NCBI GenBank assembly: GCA_900542155.1
Contig: UQMD01000012.1
Span: 4,353-68,352 of the forward strand
Reading direction: 5' to 3'
From: an uncultured Collinsella sp.
Lineage (GTDB): Bacteria > Actinomycetota > Coriobacteriia > Coriobacteriales > Coriobacteriaceae
DNA length: 64,000 bases
Below the pieces are notes generated by a model that made no database searches, had not been told where the DNA came from, and was given only the letters and a program-made list of their open reading frames with translations. Positions 48,814-56,048 of the stretch are shown one piece after another (positions within the stretch are counted from its first letter, which is position 1; each line of letters opens with the position of its first letter). A program made the translations under genes and the position numbers.

Positions 48814-49527
48814 ATGGCAGAGCCGATGCTTTCCGTCTACAACATCAACGTCTGGTACGGCGCCATCCACGCCATCAAGGACATCTCCTTTAACGTCAAC
48901 GAGGGCGAGATCGTGGCCCTGATCGGCGCCAACGGCGCCGGCAAGTCCACGACGCTTAAGACCGTCTCGGGCCTGCTGCGCTCCAAGACCGGTTCCATCA
49001 AGTTTATGGGCGAGGACATTACCCATACGCCCGCCGATAAACTGGTGAGCAAGGGTCTGGCTCAGGTTCCCGAGGGCCGTCGCGCCTTTTTGCAGATGAC
49101 GGTTGAGGAAAACCTGGAGATGGGCGCCTATACGCAGCCCAAGTCCACGGTGGCTCCGGGTCTTGAGCGCGTCTACGAGCAGTTCCCGCGCCTTAAGGAG
49201 CGCCGCCGCCAGGTTGCCGGCACCCTTTCGGGTGGCGAGCAGCAGATGCTCGTTATGGGCCGCGCCCTTATGAGCAACCCCAAGCTGCTCATGCTCGACG
49301 AGCCCTCCATGGGCCTGGCACCGATTCTGATCGAGCAGATCTTCCAGATTGTCGAGGACCTGCACAAGGCCGGCACCACGGTGCTCCTGGTCGAGCAGAA
49401 CGCGCAGATGGCGCTTTCCATCGCCACGCGCGGCTACGTGCTCGAGACCGGCAAGATCACCATGACCGGCACCGGCCAAGAGCTCCTGCACGACGACAAC
49501 GTCCGCAAGGCCTATTTGGGCGGATAG
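48814..49527 (+). CDS. livF: Branched-chain amino acid ABC transporter ATPase LivF
   Basis: 237 residues, start ATG 48814 immediately after the livG stop, with AAGGGGGAG upstream. Motifs: Walker A LIGANGAGKSTTLK, signature LSGGEQQMLVMGRAL, Walker B LLMLDEPSMGLAP and VEQNAQMALSIA. LivF is the second ATPase of the transporter. It is the last gene of the operon, followed by a hairpin at 49533-49556 and then a run of palindromic elements. Confidence 0.94.
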   Translation: MAEPMLSVYNINVWYGAIHAIKDISFNVNEGEIVALIGANGAGKSTTLKTVSGLLRSKTGSIKFMGEDITHTPADKLVSKGLAQVPEGRRAFLQMTVEENLEMGAYTQPKSTVAPGLERVYEQFPRLKERRRQVAGTLSGGEQQMLVMGRALMSNPKLLMLDEPSMGLAPILIEQIFQIVEDLHKAGTTVLLVEQNAQMALSIATRGYVLETGKITMTGTGQELLHDDNVRKAYLGG

Positions 49528-49532
49528 GAGGT

Positions 49533-49556
49533 CCCGCCGTTCTGCTGAACGGCGGG
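49533..49556 (+). terminator. Probable terminator of the liv operon
   Basis: CCCGCCGTT pairs perfectly with AACGGCGGG (9 bp), loop CTGCTG. It lacks a T-run (GCCAGCC follows), so it may be Rho-dependent or a weak site. Confidence 0.5.
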
Positions 49557-49570
49557 CCAGCCGACGCTGC

Positions 49571-49669
49571 GCGGGCCGCATTTGGACAATCTGACGTTCA
49601 ACTTCAAGGGCGCGACCAAAAGGTCAGCGCCCTTTCGTTTCACGTCACCTTGTCTCAAATGCGGCCCGC
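49571..49669. repeat. Palindromic element 1 after the liv operon
   Basis: GCGGGCCGCATTTGGACAA (49571-49589) pairs with the complement of the stretch 49650-49669 with one extra base. Inside, AAGGGCGC/GCGCCCTT and GACC/GGTC with loop AAAA form a second stem (about 49604-49635). The whole unit of about 100 bp can fold into one long hairpin; it has no coding capacity. Confidence 0.6.
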
Positions 49670-49769
49670 TCGCTGACATTGCCAAAACATCGGCGTTGCC
49701 GTTGTCGCTGGCACATGGGGGTGACACTTGGGGACGTTCCTTTTCTGCCGGCATCTGGGGACACTCCTT

Positions 49770-49827
49770 GTAGTCGTTGGGGACGTTCTTGAATGACTAG
49801 TCGTTTAAGAGCGTCCCCAACGACTAC
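49770..49827. repeat. Palindromic element 2, GGGGACGTTCTT type
   Basis: Arms 49770-49790 and 49807-49827 are complementary over 21 bp with one mismatch; the core is CGTTGGGGACGTTCTT. The loop contains GACTAGTC. Related GGGGAC heptamers precede it (around 49730 and 49757). This looks like a REP-type repeat of the kind mobilised by RAYT-like enzymes in other bacteria; no such gene is in the window. Confidence 0.65.
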
Positions 49828-49836
49828 TCCCTTTAT

Positions 49837-49901
49837 GTTGCGGTGGAATAGGGACTAAATGGGAGTCTCAGAGGCCAAAAGAGCCCCTATTCCACCGCAA
49901 C
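49837..49901. repeat. Palindromic element 3, GGTGGAATAGGG type
   Basis: GTTGCGGTGGAATAGGG (49837-49853) matches the reverse complement of 49885-49901 perfectly over 17 bp, with a 31 nt spacer. It follows element 2 with 9 bp between and is unrelated to it in sequence. It lies about 60 bp before cutC. Confidence 0.65.
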
Positions 49902-49961
49902 TTCATGGGGGCGTGCGACAATGCCCGTCGGAAAACATCTGCTGTCTTTGGGGGTCTATCT

Positions 49962-50639
49962 ATGCTGTACGAGTTTTGTGCCGAGAACTTTGAGCGGGTG
50001 CCGGCGGCTATCGATGCCGGTGCAAAGCGCATCGAGCTGTGCGATAACCTTGCCGTCGGTGGTACCACGCCCTCGGCCGGCGTTATCAGCGCTACGGTCA
50101 GCTATGCTCACGAGCATGGCGCGCGAGTGATGTGCATGATTCGCCCGCGTGGCGGCGACTTTCACTACAACCAGGACGAGCTGCGCATGATGGAGATGGA
50201 CTTGGGCCTTGCCGTGAGCGCCGGCGCCGACGGCTTGGTCTTTGGCTGCTGCAAGCCTTGTGCCGGCGGATGGGCGCTTGACGAGCTTACGCTCGGTGCC
50301 CTCGTTATGGCCGCGGGGTGTGCGACCGAGGAATGCAAGCGCGAGTCCCTTGACATCACCTTCCACATGGCATTTGACCAGCTCTCGCCCGAGGCTCAAC
50401 TCGATGCGATTGATACACTTGCCGACTGCGGCGTTACGCGCATCCTCACGCATGGCGGCGCGGCCGGTACGTCGATCGAGGATAATTTCGATCACCTGGC
50501 TCGTTTAATCGAGTATGCGGGTGATCGTTTGACCATCCTTCCCGGCGGCGGCATCACTACGGCAAATCGCGACGCGGTCGCGGCAGCGCTAGGCGTCCCC
50601 GAGCTTCATGGCACCAAGATCGTGCCGCTGGAGGTATAA
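49962..50639 (+). CDS. cutC: CutC family copper homeostasis protein
   Basis: 225 residues from ATG 49962 (GGGGGT upstream); a longer start in the palindrome region is unlikely. The TIM-barrel CutC signatures are present: YEFCAENFERVPAAIDAGAK, RIELCDNLAVGGTTPSAGVI, RPRGGDFHY, ADGLVFGC, TFHMAFDQ and RILTHGGAA. CutC was linked to copper tolerance, though its catalytic role is not known. Eight bases downstream starts a DUF4931 protein, so the two are likely co-transcribed. Confidence 0.92.
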   Translation: MLYEFCAENFERVPAAIDAGAKRIELCDNLAVGGTTPSAGVISATVSYAHEHGARVMCMIRPRGGDFHYNQDELRMMEMDLGLAVSAGADGLVFGCCKPCAGGWALDELTLGALVMAAGCATEECKRESLDITFHMAFDQLSPEAQLDAIDTLADCGVTRILTHGGAAGTSIEDNFDHLARLIEYAGDRLTILPGGGITTANRDAVAAALGVPELHGTKIVPLEV

Positions 50640-50642
50640 CCC

Positions 50643-51440
50643 GTGGCGCTGGTATTTGACGTCCAGCAGGCGAACGGTAAGCCCGACGACAACCGGCGCC
50701 CTGGCACCGCGTGCCCCTTTTGCGACCCGGAGGGGCTCGCCAACATCATCCAGCGCGATGGTGACTGCATTTGGCTCGAGAACAAGTTCAAGACCCTGCG
50801 CGCCACCCGTCAAACCGTGTTGATTGAATCGGCAGATCACGATGCCGACTTGGTGACCTATGCACCAGACGAGCTGCATCATGTGATACGATTTGCCCTG
50901 GGTTGCTGGCAGCAGATGATCGATTCACAGCAGTATCGAAGCGTGCTCATGTACAAGAACAAGGGCCCGCTTTCGTGTGGTAGCCTCGTCCATCCACACA
51001 TGCAGATTGTGGGCTTGGAGCAGGAAGACGGCTATGCTTCGCTGACTTCCGCCAATTTCGAAGGCATCAATGTTTGGCAACAGGGGAGAATCTCGGTCAA
51101 CATCTCAACCGAACCGATTATGGGATTCTTTGAGGTTAACGTCTCGGCTCCACAGGGAATCGCCGCCAGCGACGACGCCCGCGACCAAGCCGAAGCGGAC
51201 CTGTTTGCCGATGCGATTCAGGTGGCCCTGCGCTATATCCTGCACGAGCACCACGGCGGCCGCGCGGAGTCGTACAACTTGTTCTTCTACCACATGGACG
51301 GCCGGACCATTGCCAAGGTGTTGCCGCGTTGGGTGGTTTCGCCCTACTTTGTCGGTTATCGTTTGGCCCAGGTCAATGCCGAGACCACGCTCGATATCGA
51401 TGCAGAGCGCCTGCGTGCGCATCTGGAAACGCTCGTATAG
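50643..51440 (+). CDS. GalT/HIT-like protein (DUF4931 type)
   Basis: 265 residues from GTG 50643, with GGAGG seven bases upstream and three bases after the cutC stop. It contains CPFCDPEG (zinc-binding-type CxxC), a central region GPLSCGSLVHPHMQIVGL with the HPHMQ histidine triad of galactose-1-phosphate uridylyltransferases and HIT proteins, and a further FFEVNVSAPQ and ESYNLFFYHM. Such folds transfer or hydrolyse nucleoside monophosphate groups. It could be a nucleotidyltransferase of unknown substrate. Coupling to cutC suggests a shared function, not one I can name. Confidence 0.75.
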   Translation: MALVFDVQQANGKPDDNRRPGTACPFCDPEGLANIIQRDGDCIWLENKFKTLRATRQTVLIESADHDADLVTYAPDELHHVIRFALGCWQQMIDSQQYRSVLMYKNKGPLSCGSLVHPHMQIVGLEQEDGYASLTSANFEGINVWQQGRISVNISTEPIMGFFEVNVSAPQGIAASDDARDQAEADLFADAIQVALRYILHEHHGGRAESYNLFFYHMDGRTIAKVLPRWVVSPYFVGYRLAQVNAETTLDIDAERLRAHLETLV

Positions 51441-51470
51441 CAAGACTATCACCCGCGTAATGCGGACAGT

Positions 51471-52469
51471 CTAGCGTGCCATCGCGTCGCGGCCGGCCTT
51501 GACCCGCTTGCGCTGTTTGGCGCGCTCCTCGCCGGTTAGGCGCTCAAAGAGGTGCCCGATAATCGAGGCCAGCACCTGTTGAAACAGCGTGCCACACATG
51601 ACGGGGAACACGACCTCGCCGGGAAAATACTGTGTGGCGATGACGGCGCCCGAAGAGATGTTACGCATGCCGCAGGTAAAGCACATGGTAGTCGTCTCGC
51701 TATACGGCAGATGCAGCGCACGGGCGACCAGAAAACCGACGACAAAGCCGCTGATGGCGAAGGTCAAAATAAAGAGGGCGACTTCCAGACGCATCGCGTT
51801 CATGTGCAGGACGTACTCGCTCATGGCGGTGGAGTTGGACGCGATGACACCCATCATCATGAACTTGCAGGCGGTCGAGAGCGCGGGGGAGAGTTTCTCG
51901 TGTCCCCATCCGCGCGTGAGTTCGTTGATTACGATGCCGAGCACGGCGGGGATGGCGATCATAAAGGCCATGTCTTGCATCATGCTCGGCACATCGATCG
52001 AGACGGTGGCACCCAGCAGGAGCTTGAGCGTAAGCGGAATCGTCACAGGTGAGATGACCGAGGACGTCAGGATGATGGTGAGCGCGAGCGGGCCGTTGCC
52101 GCCGAACATGCTAATCCACATAAAGGCAGTGACTGCCACGGGCACGCTGTACTCGAGCACGATGCCGCAGACAAGGTTGGGGTTGGAACCAAAGAACAGT
52201 GATCCCATGGCATAAGCTGCTATGGGAATAAGCACCGCCGAGACGAGCAGCGCCAAAATCAAGTGCAGTGGACGGCGGAACACCTCGGCCACCTGGTGAA
52301 AGGTGTTGCTGAGCGCACCTTGGAACGTCATAAAGGCAAACAGGGCGGGAACGATGGGCTTGAGCACGCCGATCTGCTGGGGAAAGAGCACGCCGAGCGC
52401 CACGCAAATCGGAACGATGATTTGCATGTGCCCCGCGAGAAATTTGCCCAGTCCAACCCACTGCTTCAT
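51471..52469 (-). CDS. BASS-family (bile acid:sodium symporter-like) transporter
   Basis: 332 residues with about nine to ten hydrophobic helices (for example HMQIIVPICVALGVLFPQQIG, HLILALLVSAVLIPIAAYAMG, LALTIILTSSVISPVTIP, MMQDMAFMIAIPAVLGIVI, VALFILTFAISGFVVGFLVA). The conserved motif FTCGMRNISSGAVIATQYFP is typical of the BASS/ArsB-like superfamily, which moves organic acids or bile acids with sodium. AAAGGGAG lies about 12 bases before ATG 52467-52469. Substrate cannot be predicted; gut habitat makes bile acid or pantoate transport conceivable. Confidence 0.8.
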   Translation of the reverse strand: MKQWVGLGKFLAGHMQIIVPICVALGVLFPQQIGVLKPIVPALFAFMTFQGALSNTFHQVAEVFRRPLHLILALLVSAVLIPIAAYAMGSLFFGSNPNLVCGIVLEYSVPVAVTAFMWISMFGGNGPLALTIILTSSVISPVTIPLTLKLLLGATVSIDVPSMMQDMAFMIAIPAVLGIVINELTRGWGHEKLSPALSTACKFMMMGVIASNSTAMSEYVLHMNAMRLEVALFILTFAISGFVVGFLVARALHLPYSETTTMCFTCGMRNISSGAVIATQYFPGEVVFPVMCGTLFQQVLASIIGHLFERLTGEERAKQRKRVKAGRDAMAR

Positions 52470-52745
52470 ATGCGCTTGCGACTCCCTTTGCTTGTGAATC
52501 CGTTTTGAATGGATATGCTAGACGCTCGCATGCGTCCGTGCGTCAGAAACGCTTGATTATTTCGAGGCTATTACCGGCATCGTTTATCGAAACCGCGGCG
52601 TGCTGCGGCGATTGGCGTCCGCACTGCACGGTATAATAAATCCGTTCAACAGATCTGCCTGCCGAAGCGGGCATACACAGAGGACTCATCGCTATGAACC
52701 GTGAGAGGTATCGCGGCGACCTGCCCCTATCGGGGGTGGGCGCCT
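52470..52745 (+). promoter_or_regulatory. Promoter region of the recJ-helicase gene with possible leader peptide
   Basis: The region contains a perfect -10 TATAAT at 52632-52637 (a -35 is not obvious; CGATTG lies 17 bp upstream), leaving a leader of about 110 nt. Within the leader a 21-codon frame starts at ATG 52694 with AGAGGAC upstream and ends at 52759, overlapping the recJ start in another frame; it could tune recJ translation. Confidence 0.45.
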
Positions 52746-55700
52746 ATGTCATCGCTTAAGACGACGCATCGCTGGGCGGTCGCTCAGCAAAACCCCGAGC
52801 TCGAAAAGGAGCTTTCGGCTGGCCTGGGCATACCCGGGCTGGTGGCGCGCATTATGGTTGCGCACGGCATTACATCCATCGAGGAAGGTCAGTTGTTTTT
52901 GACGCCTTCACTCGATCGCGACTGGGCCGACCCACTCATTATCCCGGGCATGTCGGTCGTTGCCGACCGCGTCGAGCGTGCCATTCGCAACCACGAACAC
53001 ATCGCGGTCTTTGGCGATTTTGACGTTGACGGTATTACGTCGACCTGTCTGTTGACCGAGGCACTGCGCGCGTTTGGTGCCGATGTCACGCCGTTTATTC
53101 CACATCGCTTTGACGAGGGCTACGGTCTTTCGCGTGCCGCGCTCGACCGCGTTAATGAGCTCGCTCATCCCCAGCTGATCGTGACCGTCGACAACGGCAT
53201 CGCCGCCAAGGAAGAGGTCTCCTATCTGGAGAGCCTGGGGATCGATTTGGTGGTCACGGACCATCACGAGCCCTCCGATCAGGTGCCGCAGGGCGTGCCC
53301 CTGACCGACCCTAAGCTTGAGAACGAGGGCCCTTCGCGCGAGCTTGCCGGTGCCGGTGTGGCGCTCAAGCTGGTGCAAGCCCTGGGCGAGCGTTTGGGCA
53401 AACCGTCGTATTGGCGTTCGCTGATCGAGGTTGCGGCGCTTGGCACCGTGTCCGACATGATGCCGCTGACGCCCGAGAACCGCGCACTGGTCGCCGAGGG
53501 CATCCAGCAGATGCGCGTGACGGCTCGTCCCGGCTACATCGCGCTGGCAGCGCTCGCCAAGGCCGACCTTTCTAGCATTACGGCCGATGGCCTGTCGTTT
53601 TCGCTCATTCCCCGCCTGAACGCCGCTGGCCGCATGGCCGATCCCAAGCTGGCGCTCGACCTGCTGCTTGCCCGCGATCCTATCGAGGCGAGCGCACTGG
53701 CGGCCGAGCTCGAGGAGATCAATCGCCAACGTCGCGAGATTGAAGCAGAGCTCACGCGCGATGCCATGGCGAAGGTCGAGGAGACTTATGACGGCGGTCG
53801 CGCGATCGTCGTGGGCGGCGAGGGCTGGCACGAGGGCGTCAAGGGTATCGTAGCGAGCCGTCTGACCAACCGTTATCACGTGCCGGCGCTGCTGTTCTCG
53901 ATCGAAGACGGTATCGCTCGCGGTTCGGGTCGCTCGGTGGGCAAGGTCAACCTGTTCGACGCCGTCGAGCGTTGCTCCGACCTGCTGATTCGTCGCGGCG
54001 GGCATGCCGGTGCGGTGGGCGTGACCATCGAGGCATCCAAGCTCGACGAGTTCCGTCGTCGCCTTTCCGCCGTGCTGTCCGAGCTTCCCGCCGAGGACTT
54101 TGAGGACACCGACGAGGTTGCCGCCACCGTTGACCTCTCCGAGCTGAATATTGAGACCATCGAGCAGATCTCCCGTCTTGAGCCGTTTGGCCAGGGCAAC
54201 AAGGTGCCGCTGTTGGCGGCCGAGGGCGTGACAATGTGCGATCGCGCCGTGGTGGGCAAAACCGGCGAGCACATGCGCTTCGTGGCGACCGATGGCGCCG
54301 CGAGTGTGCCGGCTATTATGTTCCGCGTGCCGCAGATCGATAAGCTCATCAATTGCGATAGCGCCGTCGATTTGGTGTTCGAGGCCGTGGCCGAGCATTG
54401 GCAGGGACGCGTGAAGCCCAAGCTCATGATCAAAGATGTCTTGGTGCGCGATACCACGGCGCCCAATATCGACGATCCGGCGTGCGAGCTTCGTCGTGGC
54501 GTGCGGCCGGCGGACTTAGGCCCGCGCCTGGAGTCGCGTAAGCGCGAGACGCTTGCCCAGCTTTCCTATACCGAGCTCACGCGCTCGCTCATTCACAGCT
54601 TTATCGGATCGAACCAGCCGCACCGCGCACAGGTTGAGGCACTCGATGCCTTGGCCGACCACAAGAGCGTCTTGGCCGTTATGGGAACGGGCCGCGGCAA
54701 GTCTCTCATCTTCCATGTACATGCCGCGCGTGAGGCGGTGCTTCGCGGACGTGCGAGCATCTTTGTCTATCCGCTGCGTGCGCTCGTTGCCGACCAGGCC
54801 TATCACCTTTCTTCGACGATGGCAGCGCTTGGCATTGGTGTTGGCGTGCTGACCGGCGAGACCGTGGAGGCGGCGCGCGATGACGTGTTTGCCGGTTTGG
54901 CTTCGGGCCGCACCGGCATCGTGCTCACGACGCCCGAGTTCCTGTCCATTCACCGCGATCGCTTTGCGCGTTCGGGGCGCATCGGTTTTGTCGTTATCGA
55001 TGAGGCGCATCATGCCGGTCTTGCCAAAGGTGGCGACCGGAGCGCGTACCTCGACATGCCCGATATTCTCAAAGCGCTAGGCGATCCCGTTGTCATGGCG
55101 GCAACGGCTACCGCGACGGCTCCGGTCGTGGCAGAGCTCGCTCGCGTATTGCCCATTACCAGCACGGTGGTTGACGAGACCGTGCGCGAGAACCTGCAAC
55201 TCGAGGACGATCGCGACCTCGCAAGCCGCGAAAATCGCCTGGTGTCGATTGTGGCGACGGGGGAGAAGACCGTTATCTACGTCAATTCGCGCGACCAGTC
55301 CGTGGCACTTGCCAAGACGCTGCGCAAGCGCGTGCCAGACTGTGCGACCCATATCGCGTTCTATAACGCCGGGCTCGCGCGTTCCGATCGCCGCCGCGTC
55401 GAGGAGGCGTTTCGAGATGGCAGCCTCAGCTGCATCGTCTCGACCTCGGCCTTCGGTGAGGGCGTGAACCTGCCCGATATCCGACATGTCGTGCTCTACC
55501 ATATGCCGTTTGGCGCGATTGAGTTTAACCAGATGAGCGGCCGTGCCGGTCGTGACGGACAGCCCGCTGTGATTCATCTGCTCTATTCGTCGCGTGACGC
55601 CCGTATTAACGAGCGCCTACTCGATTGCTACGCGCCCGAACGCGATGAGCTCGTCACGCTCTATCGAGCGCTGCAGACCATGTGGCGCTCCAACCGCGGC

Positions 55701-56033
55701 AAGACGGGGGACGATTCATTCTGCGCAAGCGATATCGACATTGCGCAGATGTGCCTTGCAATCGACGCGCGCACGCCGGTCGATGAGCGCTCGGTGGAAA
55801 GCGGCCTGGGAATCTTCGAAGAGCTTGGTTTCTGTCGCGTTTCGGGGTTTGACGACACCCGTCGCATCGCGATGGCCGAAAACCCTGGCCGCGTGCAATT
55901 GAGCAGGTCAATTCGTTATTTGGAGGGCTTGCGCTCGCGCATGGAGTTCTCGGCTTTCCGGAGCTGGGCGCTCGATTCGTGTGCTTCTGATATGCTAGCC
56001 AAAGTTAACCGCCCGATCGTACCACGGGCCTAG
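52746..56033 (+). CDS. recJ: RecJ single-strand exonuclease fused to a RecQ-like helicase
   Basis: 1095 residues from ATG 52746 (GGGGGTGGG upstream). The first half is RecJ: VFGDFDVDGITSTCLL (motif I, residues about 88-103), IVTVDNGIAAKEE, VVTDHHEPSD (DHH) and RGSGRSVGKVNLFDA with GGHAGAVGVTIE (DHHA1). The second half is a superfamily 2 helicase: Walker A VMGTGRGKSLIFH (about 643), DEAHHAG (about 750), MAATATAT, a helicase C domain with GEGVNLPDIRHVV and QMSGRAGRDGQ. RecJ degrades 5' ended single strands and RecQ-like helicases supply them, so one polypeptide could do both. A promoter is visible upstream. relA/spoT follows closely. Confidence 0.9.
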   Translation: MSSLKTTHRWAVAQQNPELEKELSAGLGIPGLVARIMVAHGITSIEEGQLFLTPSLDRDWADPLIIPGMSVVADRVERAIRNHEHIAVFGDFDVDGITSTCLLTEALRAFGADVTPFIPHRFDEGYGLSRAALDRVNELAHPQLIVTVDNGIAAKEEVSYLESLGIDLVVTDHHEPSDQVPQGVPLTDPKLENEGPSRELAGAGVALKLVQALGERLGKPSYWRSLIEVAALGTVSDMMPLTPENRALVAEGIQQMRVTARPGYIALAALAKADLSSITADGLSFSLIPRLNAAGRMADPKLALDLLLARDPIEASALAAELEEINRQRREIEAELTRDAMAKVEETYDGGRAIVVGGEGWHEGVKGIVASRLTNRYHVPALLFSIEDGIARGSGRSVGKVNLFDAVERCSDLLIRRGGHAGAVGVTIEASKLDEFRRRLSAVLSELPAEDFEDTDEVAATVDLSELNIETIEQISRLEPFGQGNKVPLLAAEGVTMCDRAVVGKTGEHMRFVATDGAASVPAIMFRVPQIDKLINCDSAVDLVFEAVAEHWQGRVKPKLMIKDVLVRDTTAPNIDDPACELRRGVRPADLGPRLESRKRETLAQLSYTELTRSLIHSFIGSNQPHRAQVEALDALADHKSVLAVMGTGRGKSLIFHVHAAREAVLRGRASIFVYPLRALVADQAYHLSSTMAALGIGVGVLTGETVEAARDDVFAGLASGRTGIVLTTPEFLSIHRDRFARSGRIGFVVIDEAHHAGLAKGGDRSAYLDMPDILKALGDPVVMAATATATAPVVAELARVLPITSTVVDETVRENLQLEDDRDLASRENRLVSIVATGEKTVIYVNSRDQSVALAKTLRKRVPDCATHIAFYNAGLARSDRRRVEEAFRDGSLSCIVSTSAFGEGVNLPDIRHVVLYHMPFGAIEFNQMSGRAGRDGQPAVIHLLYSSRDARINERLLDCYAPERDELVTLYRALQTMWRSNRGKTGDDSFCASDIDIAQMCLAIDARTPVDERSVESGLGIFEELGFCRVSGFDDTRRIAMAENPGRVQLSRSIRYLEGLRSRMEFSAFRSWALDSCASDMLAKVNRPIVPRA

Positions 56034-56048
56034 GGGAAGGGGACCTCG

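Noticed and set aside
45969..49581. Long minus-strand open frames over the liv operon
   Set aside because: They mirror livH-livF in the antisense frame; composition is typical of shadows and no family is recognisable.
52908..54398. Minus-strand open frame antisense to recJ
   Set aside because: RecJ motifs are on the plus strand; the antisense product is low-complexity.
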